Source of the DNA: Anisakis pegreffii
Lineage: Eukaryota > Nematoda > Chromadorea > Rhabditida > Anisakidae
Direction: 5' to 3'
Length of the DNA stretch: 64,000 nucleotides
Assembly (NCBI GenBank): GCA_035041965.1
Contig: JAPYMA010000173.1
Location: 248,001-312,000, forward strand
The position numbers were made by a program, and so were the translations under genes. The notes under the pieces are model-generated. The model ran no database searches. It saw only the letters and a list, made by a program, of their open reading frames with translations, and had not been told where the DNA came from. The first letter of the stretch is position 1. Every line of letters starts with the position of its first letter. This document shows, in pieces, positions 15,001 to 25,865 of the stretch.

Positions 15001-18000
15001 CTCACTCGCTTCACTGGAAAATTTGAAATATGGATGAAATAAATGTACCAAAGAAAATGGGCACTTCTTTAGCAAAGGGGCCCCGGCACATCTTCAGCTG
15101 AAGGGCGCTACCGCGCGCGCGCGCTCTTCAATTGAGGAGCGCGCGTTACTTTTCAAATGTCTAACCAATGTATATGGTTTACGCAATAAGAATACGACAC
15201 GGAGAGAGCCTATCCTTTTATCCTTTAGCTGAGGAGCTACAGCCGATACATATGGTTTCCACAATAAGAATACGACACGGAGAGAGCCTATTCTTTAGTT
15301 GAGGGGCCCCACAGCCGATACATATGGTTTCAAGAATAAGAATACGACACGGAGAGAGCCTATTCTTTAGTTGAGGGGCCCCACAGCCGATACATATGCT
15401 TTCCACAATAAGAATACGACACGGAGAGAGCCTATTCTTTAGTTGAGGGGCCCCACAGCCGATACATATGGTTTCAAGAATAAGAATACGACACGGAGAG
15501 AGCCTATTCTTTAGTTGAGGGGCCCCACAGCCGATACATATGCTTTCCACAATAAGAATACGACACGGAGAGAGCCTATTCTTTCACTAACAATACGCTT
15601 AGGCGTATGTGTAACATTATATGCTACACTGTCTCTTTCTCTGTCGTTTCCCCTGCAACCCGCCTGCAATCACATGCAACATTACGGCTGGCATTTATGA
15701 ACGCTCCCTTATTTCTCAGCATAGTAGGTACGCGCACCAGGGGATGAGGTTACGCATGGGATTCGGCTCACGCGCGCCGCATGCCTCTGCACGCGCGCCG
15801 ATGCGAACGCATCGGCGCGCGCGCGTCTGTGCGCGCGGTGGGGCCCCTTTGCTAAAGAAGTACCAGAAAATGGATAAATTACTGCTGCTGCATAAAAGAA
15901 CAAATGACAAGAGGAAAATATCTCACATTCCTCACTTAAACAAGAGGAATCAATTGAGATCTATCTATCCATCTATCTATCTCATTCCATAAAACGAATC
16001 GATGAACTGATATATTTGATACGAATATGAAGTTCTTAAGCTAGCATTAGCAATCTCATTCAATTGTGAGCGATTGTATTGCTTCGACTCATTGCTTGTT
16101 TTAGCTTTTATTTGTTCTTTTTTTTTAAAATATCTTTTAAAATGTTGTTTACGTTTCTATACGATATAGTAACAAGACGTTTAAAAAATCTATTGTGTTC
16201 TCAACAACATTTTTTTCCTTATCAAAATCAGTCATCAATCGTTATCAGCTACGAAGTAGATCAAAAGGATGAGTACGTATTTGACTGACATACGAATTGG
16301 TGTTTGGATAAACAAAGTTCTAATCATATTTTTCTTATGTCTACTAACTGACTAATCAAAATTCGTGTCATTTTTTGCTCTGAGCAAAAAATTAGTCCAG
16401 AAAAAGATAGCTAATTGAGGAAAAACAGGAATCAAAACCCACTGAATCTAGCTAAATACATCGCATGAAAGCACACAATCAGCTTTTACTCTTCAAAGCC
16501 CGACAAATCTAGTCATGAGAGTTCGAAAGCCACTTTTTTCTAACCTACATAGATCAGACGGACTAATAAATTATCTGGCAACAAGTTCATTAGCTTCGAT
16601 TAATCAATGATTTCGACCTAACAATTGGACAAGTACCTTAATCAAGAAAGCAATAACGACCACAGAACCCCGTCTTCTGACATGGATAACAGAAATCAGA
16701 AGAGAAATTAGATCTCACTCAATTGTAAGCCATTAGAACGTATCATGATCAAATACTATCATGCTTTGCTTTTCTGCATAATCAAAGATACTCATGCGGG
16801 CAACAATTACAGAATTTTGAGTGGTGCTCCTCAATATTTGTTCAACGTAGAATCATTAACAAACGAACAACTGAACAAACGGACAAGAAACACAGAAACG
16901 TGCTGCAGACATTCAAAACAACTTGTGACTGCTATATCAGGCTATTTAGTCATTGCAAATTCACTGAGATGATTTGAAGCATGCTCAATGGATTGTTGCC
17001 ATGGAACTTGAAACCATTCTGCACTATCACTTGCCATGTTTCTTTCTGTATTCAGTCTTACGCACCACTTCTCAAATATCCTCATTAACTCTACGGCTAT
17101 CCGTCGGCTCGTATTCGTCGGATCTTGTTTATAATTTCTTCAAGATTGCTCGCAGTTGGGTTGATATGCTTGCTTCGCAGCTGATTGTGAGGAAAATGTT
17201 CGTCTTGTGTCGTATTTCATTGCAGTTCCGGTTGTATACCATTGCGGTACGATGATGAGCGATTAAATGATCAAAGAGATTGTCAAAAGAAGCGATCAGA
17301 TGAGAGGAGAATGAAAAGCTGGACAGAGGAGTGACCGACACCGTTTAGCTTGTCAATTGTCCCAAAACGATAACACCGTACACAAAATACCAGTATTCCA
17401 TCATGTGCCATCCCCCAAAAAATAAGAAAATGTTATGCAACGACGACATACAACGACTATTACAACCGTTATTATGAACGAATGAAGCGACACTGGAAAT
17501 TCAAAAAAAAAACACAAACAATTGAAAAATCTAAAATTGTCGAAAAGAAACGAGAGAGAGAAAATTAAAATGTAAAATTCTTCTCGAAAATCATTTTGCC
17601 ATCAATCAATCAATCCCAAAGATGATGCACATGCGACTAGCAATGAAGTTGTTGGAGGTTAGAAGAATTTTTGCGCAATTTTACAAAGGGACGACTGCTG
17701 CTGTAAAAGCTAAAAGCACCAAAGGGTCTTGAAAAAAGTGAGCGTTTCAAAGTGAGCGGCATTGAAATTTCAACTGCAACAATCAACGATTAATGTGGAC
17801 GTATGCAAAAAATGATTTGCAAATAGCGATGGCACAAAGGAAAATGGAGACAATTTTCTCGGCCTCATATTAACATTAAGAAACATTTCATGGGATGTTT
17901 TTACAATTACTTCTGCAGTTTCTTGCATATATACTGGTATATTTTCGAACATGTGCATATTTTGTGGTTCTATTTCATTTGTGCTTATTGTTAGTTCAAA

Positions 18001-19360
18001 TTTACTTTGCATTTATCAAGTTTTTGCGCTGCATCATCATTTGCACTTCTTTGCATTGCACGATATTTAATGGTTTTCATCGGATAATAGAAGATATGAA
18101 TTTAGTCCGCTTAACACTAAATACGAACCGTTTCAATCGTCCTTTCACACCTCGATACGTATCGGAAACAACCGGCGAGCTGAATGCTTCGGGATTATAG
18201 AGTGGTAAAGCATCCAGATTGACTGCTTCATCGAAATGCTTGGCTCCTTTCGGACATACTTGTGTGCGACGCAGTTGACGTTCATCCCCGTCATTGAATA
18301 CTGAATCGATTTTAAACTGATTGAATTTGGTTTACAACTTAGATATGAGGTATCTGACAAATCTTGACTTGTGATCATTTCAGGGTCTTCTTCGCACTCA
18401 TTATATGTGTCAGTGCAATCATTTACTGCTATTTGAGTTCGAAAATAATATTACAACAAAACACTATGCGCACGGAAACGCGAGCATTGTGACCAGCAAC
18501 GTTATAAACGTTTGATAGCCTGGCTGATCCAGGTAATCCAGGTAAAACACTATGGGTATGCCAGTAAGCACCTACCAACGTGATAGATACTGTTGTCTTT
18601 GACATGCTGAATAGTCCCTCGGAGAGTTTCTTTTCCTTGAGTTACTTCAACATTTTGATTCACTTCTAGTGAGCCTTTGATTTGATTCGCTTCGGCGAAT
18701 ATCGAACCAAATGGAGGCTCTTTTAAGGCGATCTATAAAACGCAGACTATACTTCAATATCACATATATTTCATTTAGGTGTTATTCAATGAAACTTGTA
18801 TCAAGCTCAGCATGCTTACAGAATGAAGCATGGTAAGTATTCAAACACTCGTCATGAAGCTGGCTGATTATTGAGATCAACCACCCGATTACGGACTGAT
18901 TATGAGATCAATTCGTCATGACGACTGAAAGAGTAATATGATTTTGGAGGATGGATAGCCCAGGCGGCTAGAAGACGATATGGTGTCAAGGAATGACCAG
19001 CATAACTTCAGTAAGTGAATTTGGATGGCAGACAGTTGGAATCCACGAAGATCGATGAACACAAATTATTCATATCATGACCAAAAAATGGCGATGTTGA
19101 TTTTGAGGATCGTTTTTGGAGTTGAATTTGTGATACGATAAAACTTTTAGATTAAATGCGTGAAAATCTTCATCTGTTTCATGAAAACTTGAATGATGTG
19201 TAGCAAATTAATGAATTATTTAGTGATGAACGAATGAAATTAAAATTTGCACCTTGCATTTGACTGATTTTGATAAACGCTTCACTTTTGCTTCACAAAA
19301 GGCTCCTTTGAATTTGGCACTCACTTCTGTGCCGACAACCAAGAACGGTGGATCGTCGGA
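1..19360 (-). CDS. ARID4: ARID4-like chromatin protein (Tudor, RBB1NT, ARID, chromobarrel), 3' end beyond left edge
   Basis: Homologue of ARID4A/B (retinoblastoma-binding protein 1), a nuclear subunit of SIN3-HDAC corepressor complexes. Exons read on the minus strand: 19360-19253, 18732-18576 and 18300-18129 (Tudor; VGTEVSAKFKGAFCEAK and FNDGDERQLRRT are close to vertebrate ARID4); 10124-8636 (496-codon acidic/basic low-complexity exon); 8432-8260 and 7979-7870 (RBB1NT-like); 7696-7528; 7104-6998, 6562-6370 and 6069-5949 (ARID; GTPINKAPILGGKDIDMFRLY); 5670-5525, 5081-4731 and 4392-4272 (Lys/Glu-rich); 3795-3449; 3271-3136 and 2651-2520 (chromobarrel; CCFVHYLGWNARYDVW); 2188-1923; 1797-1431 (Gln-rich); 927-415 (Thr-rich); 96-1. 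Intron phases agree throughout, except that the 3136 donor was chosen over the better-looking site at 3140 to keep phase. The initiator exon upstream of 19360 was not found; vertebrate ARID4A has only a few residues before this point. About 1,750 residues are visible. The family call is firm; single junctions in the low-complexity part are less so. Confidence 0.93.
2503..2519. repeat. (AC)n microsatellite forming an ARID4 splice donor
   Basis: An uninterrupted AC run on the plus strand reads GTGTGTGTG on the minus strand. The ARID4 chromobarrel exon that ends at 2520 uses the first GT of this run as its 5' splice site in my model, so microsatellite length changes sit directly in a splice signal. 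Confidence 0.7.
15225..15590. repeat. 72-bp tandem array (about five copies) with 144-bp alternation
   Basis: The motif GAATACGACACGG recurs at 15268, 15340, 15412, 15484 and 15556, exactly 72 bases apart. In the last four units a short variable patch (TATGGTTTCAAG versus TATGCTTTCCAC) alternates, giving a 144-bp higher-order unit. A diverged copy of the same motif starts near 15190. Because 72 is a multiple of three, the minus strand gives a 110-codon open frame; this looks incidental. Confidence 0.85.
15792..15821. repeat. Perfect 14-bp-stem GC hairpin inside the MITE-like element
   Basis: Bases 15792-15805 are the exact reverse complement of 15808-15821, separated by two A residues. The arm is CG-rich. 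A second, imperfect palindrome centred on CAATTG lies near 15115-15145 at the other end of the element, so both ends carry a strong potential foldback. Confidence 0.8.
18462..18545 (-). repeat. Dispersed repeat family S, copy A (fragment)
   Basis: The reverse complement matches the first part of the copies at 22142, 31000 and 35455, including the duplicated ACCTGGATTACCTGG end, a conserved GCCAGGCTATCAA stretch and the following ACGTTGCTGG region. Only about 84 bases are present. It lies in an ARID4 intron. Confidence 0.75.
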
Positions 19361-20951
19361 CTGTAAAATGTTTCGTTCATGATGGTGATACGTTAGCAGT
19401 TGTTGTGATAATTATGATGGAATATGATAGCAGCTGCGATATGTTAAAATTTTAGCTTGAATGTGATAGTTACATAACATTTGATATTGACTGCAACGGT
19501 CACTTATTGCACTGAAAGCATTTCCGAAAATATTGTATCTTGAATAAATTTTAAGAAGGATAAAGATTCGATCAATTCGTCATGATGTGAATAAATTTTA
19601 AGAAGGAATGTTAGAGATTTATTAACCTGCATTATTCGATAGTATCAATTTCTCCAAAAAAGTGACAGTAACAGCAGAGAATACGGTAGTTTATCAGTTA
19701 CTTATTCACGGATTTGAATTAGCTGTCAAATTAGTATTACATGTGCACAATTTGTTGTGTGAATCTAAAAAATTTTTATAAACTGACAGTTGAAGCATCT
19801 TCACTCAATATCGACAGATCCATAAGAACTCGTGATTGCATGAGGCCATATTAATTCATTGTCAAAGACTTTACGAAATAGTTCCTTTTTGCTTACTTTT
19901 GGTAGCTTTTTAAGTTAGCATTAGCCAGTCTGAGTCTATGTTATGTGGTAAGCAAGCAAACAGGGGAGCAAAAAATTCAATGCGATGGAAATTTCGAGGA
20001 AATCAGCCAAGGATATAACTTCGAGAATTTGTTTTATGGACGAGAAGCCAGTTTCCTGACGGAAAAGTGTTCTCAAACTTGAAATAAAGCTCTGATAAAA
20101 TAGATATGATCGTACGATCATTATGAAATTGTCGTACAATTTCATCATTTGATAAATCAAGAAAATGACTGATTTGAGACTATGGTTCTAAGAAAACTCG
20201 ACTGTTCATGGAATTTTTAGCTGTTCAAAAGAAATATTTCGGGCTGGACTCCTAACTGCTAACAGAATCGTTGTAATCATGACGTAAAAATGACGCACTT
20301 AAGCATTGTCTAGCATTCATTCATAACATCAGCTAACGATAATGTTGCCGTTTTGAAGCACTCTGGATGGCATGAACTGTTCAACTGAGATCTAGGCTCA
20401 ATTCTGAGCTTGCGCCTAAGCTCGAATGAGCCTAAGCTTCTCGTTTGTTTCGAGACTTTTATCTCTGCATAGAATCAAAATCGAAACCGACTATATTACA
20501 TCGTCAACATCAAGCCAATCCTATAGGATTGTTTGCTCGCATCCACTTAATTAATGCACCTCATGATTTCATAATGAAGTTCGAAAGTAAATCCAAAAAT
20601 GCAAATTCACTTCGATCAACCGGATGTGATTAAAATGACATAAAAAGAAATAATTCGCTATCGAACGAAATTTTCGCCGTCTCATTAGGCAGTAAGTGAG
20701 AGCAAAATACGAAGAACAAGCGTCGTCTCAGTTCACACTATACGCAGCAATGTTCCACTTGGGCATCCGCCAATACACTGCATTCAAATGCAATGCGTTC
20801 ATTTCACTTGCAACAAACAATTCTTGTTGTGCTAAATGCTAATTTCAGATTATTGTTATGTTTGGTAACTTTTTGCCTTTTCATCGTGTTTATCGCGGTG
20901 TAACTGAGCCCTAATCTCTATTCGTTGCACCTTCAGGTGGCTTCGAAAGTG
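19361..20951. other. Intergenic gap between divergent ARID4 and METTL21-like genes
   Basis: This 1.6-kb stretch separates the most 5' recognised ARID4 exon (minus) from the methyltransferase start codon (plus). It should contain the missing ARID4 initiator exon and both promoters, but I could not pick out a convincing start exon or a core promoter. Short open frames here have no recognisable content. Confidence 0.5.
20931..20936 (+). promoter_or_regulatory. Possible splice or trans-splice acceptor upstream of METTL21-like start
   Basis: CTTCAG ends 15 bases before the ATG at 20952. In nematodes a 3' splice site this close to the start is typical of spliced-leader addition, but it could equally receive an ordinary untranslated upstream exon. 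Confidence 0.35.
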
Positions 20952-22660
20952 ATGCAGTGCGATGAGGACGAGCAATATTTTGTGCGTGAAATTGAGTTAG
21001 ACGATAAGGAGGAGTTAAGGATTTATCAAGAAGTGAACAGTGATGTCGGTGGTGTTGTATGGGATAGTTCTATAGTTGCATGTTATTATTTCTTGAAAAA
21101 TCGACATTACTGGAAAAATAAGAAGGTTCAGTTATCCAGTGTCATCATCTCCAAGTGTATTTGCTTGCCACAAACTATATTTAGTGACTGCAATGTGCAT
21201 GATGCTGTGAAATTATTCAGTCAACGACCTATATCAACTTTGTTCAACAGTCCAGCAATAACTCCGTTTTAAAACTCCTGTAAATCTGATGAATGTTTAA
21301 AACCGTCTGACGGAGAGCCATAAAATATTATTAGAAAGTAAGAAATTTCCGAAGGGTGATCAGAAATTTTCTCCACTGAATCAAATTACCTTCAATTGAA
21401 AGCTATACGAAATTCTCAGTATCAGACAACAGTCTATTCGTAGTTGTTTTGCATTTATTAGAAATCGTTTACAGTTGCCAATTGCAGGTTCTTGAACTGG
21501 GCTGTGGAACTGGTATATGCAGCATTGTATTGGCGATGCTTGGTGCTCAAGTTAATGCAACAGATCTCAGCGAACGTTTGTCGTTAATTCAGCTGAACGT
21601 TTCAAAAAATGAGCAGTTCCTGAAGGCGACAACGGGTTGTGTCAGTATTGAGGCGTTTGATTGGAATGAGCCTCCGCTTCTAACGAATCACTATGATGTG
21701 GTTCTTCTGGTGGATGCAATCTATTATCTCAAGGTTAATAAGTAGTTTAAACTTACAATTAGAATCATTTCAAACGACAGATTTCGGACACCAGAACAGG
21801 AATGGAGATCAATTAGGTAGGGCACAAACTTTTTTAAATCTGCTATGAGTCTAACGAATTTGCCATTTGATCAAGATATAACACGATATCAAGTTACTCC
21901 GTAAAGAAAGCAGCAGGCAGTTTGTTGTTCCGAAGAAAGGGCCTGAACATACTCATTGCTGCTAAACGGTTGACATTGATTGAAGTGTTTGATCGTCATT
22001 ATCGGAAACTTTGATTTCCGCATTGCTGATTTATTCGTGACTTACAAATTTCTTTTTGATGTGTTGTTGAATTACTTTATGATAACTGTCTTCAGCAGTT
22101 TTTGTTTCGAATGAAGCACTTATTTTTTAAATTTTTACCAGGATTACCTGGATTGGCCAGGCTATCAAACGTTTGTAACGTTGCTAGCCACAACGCTCGC
22201 GTTTCCGAGCTCATTGTTTCAGCCTCAGTTTACGCCATCCCGCTGGCTAGGCGAGCACGCCAACCGAACACAACTGAGTAAATAATTAGTTGCCGTGAAG
22301 ACTTTGCATAACTAATCGCGGCCAAATACCAATCCAATAAAAATTCATAACTCTAGTAAAATAAATATTCAGCCGATTAACAAAACAATCACCCGATGTC
22401 CGAGTAATAATAATTATTATTTTTAGGGTGTTCAAAGTCTGATGAAAAGTCTTTGTGCAATAGACGCAGACGAATTTTTATGTGTCTACGAAGAACGTGA
22501 TATTGGAGAAGCATGCACGGCGCAGAAGTGCTTCTTCGAAAGTTTACAGTCATATTTTATTGTTACCGAAGTGCCAGCAACTGATCTCGATCCTTTCTAT
22601 TCGGATCCATTGATTCATGTGATTCGTTTTATCAGACATAAAAATAACTCCATTTTTTAG
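20952..22660 (+). CDS. METTL21-type protein methyltransferase
   Basis: S-adenosylmethionine-dependent class I methyltransferase of the METTL21/FAM86 lysine-methyltransferase group, which modifies chaperones or translation factors in the cytosol; the substrate here is unknown. Three exons, 20952-21125, 21488-21733 and 22427-22660, all joined in phase 0, give 217 residues, close to METTL21A. The first exon has the conserved GGVVWDSSIVACYYF block; the second has the cofactor loop LELGCGTG (residues 60-67), the acidic ATDLSE segment and the family DxxY motif as DAIY (134-137) in YDVVLLVDAIYYLK. The third exon ends with HVIRFIRHKNNSIF and a stop. It is tail-to-tail with the SLC35A-like gene (387 bases between stops) and head-to-head with ARID4. 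A dispersed repeat ends about a dozen bases before the third exon. Family placement is firm; the exact orthologue is not. Confidence 0.9.
22142..22414 (+). repeat. Dispersed repeat family S, copy B (long)
   Basis: About 273 bases aligning along their length with the copy at 35455-35750: the GGATTACCTGGATTGGCC end, the CTGGCTAGGCGAGCACGCCA core, then ATACCAATCCAATAAA and CGATGTCC. It lies in intron 2 of the METTL21-like gene and ends directly before that intron's 3' splice site. Confidence 0.8.
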
Positions 22661-23009
22661 AATTGTCACTTCAGTTTTCATACGCTTCCAATTCAATTTT
22701 CATTTATTACACTCGTTGTCACACATACAAATACGAATAACAGAATAAGCAAAATACACTAAACTGTTAATTTAAACTGTTCAACGGGCCCGAAATGGTG
22801 AAGGTGGGCTATGGCAAGATTTAGACTGACCCTACAGTTCCCATAAAGCTTGGAGGTCGAAATGCTAAATAGTATTGAAACAACATAACTGTCTTCTCTA
22901 AATTCACAATTTCTACTTCATATCATCAGCTGTCGTCTATGGTTTTAGACGAAATTCATAGCCGTATCAGTCGAAATTTATAAAGTTAATTCGATTTTCG
23001 TTAATTTCA

Positions 23010-23015
23010 TTTATT
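23010..23015 (-). terminator. AATAAA poly(A) signal for the SLC35A-like gene
   Basis: AATAAA on the minus strand, about 32 bases past the stop codon at 23047, in a normal position for cleavage and polyadenylation of the transporter transcript. Confidence 0.55.
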
Positions 23016-23046
23016 CAAATTTCCTGCAAAGAGTGGATGCGTTACT

Positions 23047-25865
23047 TCAGCCATTATTCGCTGAACGAATTTCGACATTGCCCTCAATATTTTTCTTCGG
23101 TATCGATGAATGTACATGAATCTGTCGTGCATAACCGTTGAAGGGATATGCGCTGTAGATATAGACCGACAGCACAACAGTACCCGCACCCAGTGTGAAC
23201 ATCAGATTCGGAACGAAATCAAACAATATCCACGAACCAATCGCCGCACCGATTATTGCGGCGCTCTGAAAATGCAATCATTTTTAGGTAAATCTAGCTC
23301 ACGCAAGTAATTATATGTTTAAAGACTACTCCAAATACAATCTCACTACTTTTGCAAGCAATCAGTTAATTGATTCAATGAACAATGACAATATTTATCG
23401 GAAACTCTGACAGATACAGTTTCATGTTGACAATGCCCATTAACAACTCGAAAATAAGTCTAAAACACGTATTATCAGCAATAGAACGCATGCCTGTGCA
23501 TAAGCTTTGAGTATGTTATCGGCGTATTTGATAACAATTGATATCAGCAATCCACCAAGTGAGTTGGTGAACGTCAATATCCATACGAGAGTATCGAATC
23601 CACGGAACGCACTCCCTGAAAAAAGGGCACTAACGTTTCAAGCATTTTCACTGATAACCACGACAACCAGTTAAAATTGAACACCTGAACAGCAAAACAA
23701 CTGTTTTAATAAAGTTAGCCAGTAGAGTTGAGTTGGGTTTCCTCCAGTAGTACAAGCTAGGGTAACTGAAGTAACTGAGCACAAATGAAAAGTCTTGCTA
23801 TTACCTTCAGAAATTCGATTGTGATCATTGAGAAGAACCGAAACGGCACTTATTGGAATACTGATTAAAGAGAGACGTATGTTTTGCATCCATATATTCA
23901 CATCGCTTTGTTTCAACATCTTTTCCAAATACACTCCTATAATAGGTGTTCGTCTGCATTGAACCAGATGCCTACTCGCCTCACTATCAATCATCAATTA
24001 GGATTACAAGTCAACTAAAGATTTGTTGAACACACCAGCGAAAGCAGACGTGAAACACATTGAAATGACACATAGAAAACCAATAGCAGGATATTGCTGA
24101 ATACGATTCGTCGATTTCGGTGGTTCATATTGAAGTTGAACATTCGCGACACCGATGGCCATCAGCACCAGTGCTAACCATTGTTGTTTTGTCAAACGTT
24201 TCTTCAACATCACACAAAGAAATATGGCCGTCGTGAAAATTTTGAATTGATACACCAGCTGAAAGCCATTGATGAATGCACTAATACTCATGGAAAAGCA
24301 CTGATGAAGTCTTGCAGCCAAACAAAATAACCGCGATTTGTAAGGAGACCAAATCAGTTGAAGAACTGGGATCCAATGGGTATTTCTCGTTGCACTTTGC
24401 TGTGAGGTGATCATTTCGTCGGTACGGAAACAGGAGTTAACCAGTTCAGATACTAAGAATAAGGAAGAACGAGAATAAAGAATCTCAGGTGGTGAACCAT
24501 TTTGGGCATTTATTGTTAGTTCAGAGGAATGCTACTGTAAGGTAATTGACTCACACAAACGGTTGCTGCTTCAAGATGCGATAGTGCAATATAGTAGAGA
24601 TTATTTTGGAATGTATAGATTACGGCTGGCACACAAATTTTGGCTGTTTCCATAGGATTGTCCCAAATAGCCGCCTTGAACTGCACCATGAACCTGCAAT
24701 ATTCAAATGCTGGACATTAGACTGGAATCTATTCGATTTCGCATGGCTGACGAATTTTCACCAGTCAAACAACCAAAAATCACATTGTATTCTCAGTGCT
24801 CTCCAATAATTTTTGAGAAACGAGAGAATAATAACTTTAGGATTTGTCGAATCCACGATGCTCTTTGATCCGTAATCTGAGGTAACAGTGGCTGCTGAGC
24901 AAGTGACTGGTAGTGTCCAGGTAATAGATCGATGGCAAAATCGGTACCGTTGATCTATCACAGCAGATCAGGACTAAGGGACTCTCATACTATAGTTATT
25001 ATTATCTTTAAAGAGTTTTCCATTTAGCATATCTGCCCTACAACTGTGAGGTTCTCTTGTAAATCCTTAGATACAAGAATTTCATGATGAAAGGCATTTT
25101 TCCACTGCTAAAGAGTCCTGAGCATAAACTGATCGAACTGGATGGCATGAGTTGATTGCTAGAAATAAGTTAAGCACAAGAAATAAACTGATTGAATAAG
25201 AACGGCAAATTCTGTTGACTTACTTGCGAAATGATTTTTCGAGTGCTATGATGACCGTAACACAAACACTGAGTTTAATCACTTCCATCATGAACACATT
25301 CACTGTTGTACTGAACATCTCTTTCTCCTGGCGATATCGTGCCGCACGACCCATCAAAGGCATACTGAAATCCAGTTACATCCCTTTGGAAGCGTCCTTA
25401 TCGCACATTTTCAAATGTTTAAGATTCTCCTATTTTGTGATGAATGCTTCATCTGTTGCACATTTTGCAAAATAAATCATTAGCAAATGCCTCCACCGAT
25501 TTATTAATTCCGAAAAAAACATCGCATCGCAGTGTAAAGCCCTGACAATTGAGCACTTATTTGACTCAACTCAAACTGAACATTTCACAATTCAAGCAAT
25601 GGGTCATGCATCCATATCTGAACAGATCTATGCGCTCACAAATCTATGTAATCAACGTGCACAATACTGCCAGCCACAAAAATTATAGAAATTGAATTTG
25701 TTCGAAGATTTGCTGCTGTCATTCGTAACTGTTATAGAATGATGCATACGGTATAGACACGAAGTGGACTTCATAAACGAACCTTGCTTGTTGTAGTGTT
25801 AGCAGTGTGACAGCCAGATACTTCAAGTACCATGCATTCTTGTCGATATTTTCACGCTTTTCCAT
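23047..25865 (-). CDS. SLC35A-type nucleotide-sugar transporter (UDP-galactose/UDP-GlcNAc translocator family)
   Basis: Multi-pass Golgi/ER membrane antiporter that imports nucleotide sugars in exchange for the nucleoside monophosphate. Seven exons (25865-25783, 25364-25224, 24693-24561, 24258-24036, 23936-23805, 23615-23494, 23265-23047) join in phase to 350 residues, the usual family length. Diagnostic blocks in order: KYLAVTLLTLQQAS at the N-terminus, VFMMEVIKLSVCV, PAVIYTFQNNLYYIALSHLE, LVYQFKIFTTAIF, GVYLEKMLKQSDVNIWMQNI and IKYADNILKAYAQ, which is the hallmark of the SLC35A2/A3 branch. The N-terminus is a hydrophobic membrane segment starting within 15 residues of the chosen ATG. The donor after 23494 would be GC rather than GT, unless the exon extends six bases to a weak GT after 23488 (adding Ala-Cys). 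Sugar specificity cannot be read from sequence. Confidence 0.93.

Larger units (their letters stand above)
15063..15861. mobile_element. GC-rich MITE-like element with 22-bp terminal inverted repeats
   Basis: Two exact inverted 22-mers (15063-15084 and 15840-15861; inner ends GGGGCCCC) bound an 799-bp segment much richer in GC than its surroundings. Inside are CG-alternating tracts, an array of 72-bp units, and a perfect 14-bp-stem hairpin. No transposase frame is visible, so a non-autonomous DNA element is the simplest reading. A near-repeat (GTACCA, then GAAAATGG) lies on both sides, but a clean target-site duplication is not evident. Confidence 0.75.
10125..18128 (-). other. 8-kb third intron of the ARID4 gene
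   Basis: The exon ending at 18129 leaves phase 2 and the long acidic exon starting at 10124 takes phase 2, so the two join directly (reading KGRLKRQRKTQLLATR) and leave an intron of 8,004 bases. Apart from the inverted-repeat element at 15063-15861 I see only simple-sequence stretches (AC/AT near 11294-11320). I found no convincing nested gene. Confidence 0.75.

Noticed and set aside
15218..15550. 110-codon minus-strand frame of CIGCGAPQLKNRLSPCRIL repeats
   Set aside because: It is the 72-bp tandem array of the MITE-like element read in a frame that happens to be open; it has no flanking gene structure.
10125..18128. Nested gene in the large ARID4 intron
   Set aside because: Several 60-140-codon frames exist on both strands, but none has family content or coherent splice sites.
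22142..22414. tRNA gene within repeat S
   Set aside because: The GC-rich core has a box-A-like word, but no cloverleaf or clear B box could be traced.
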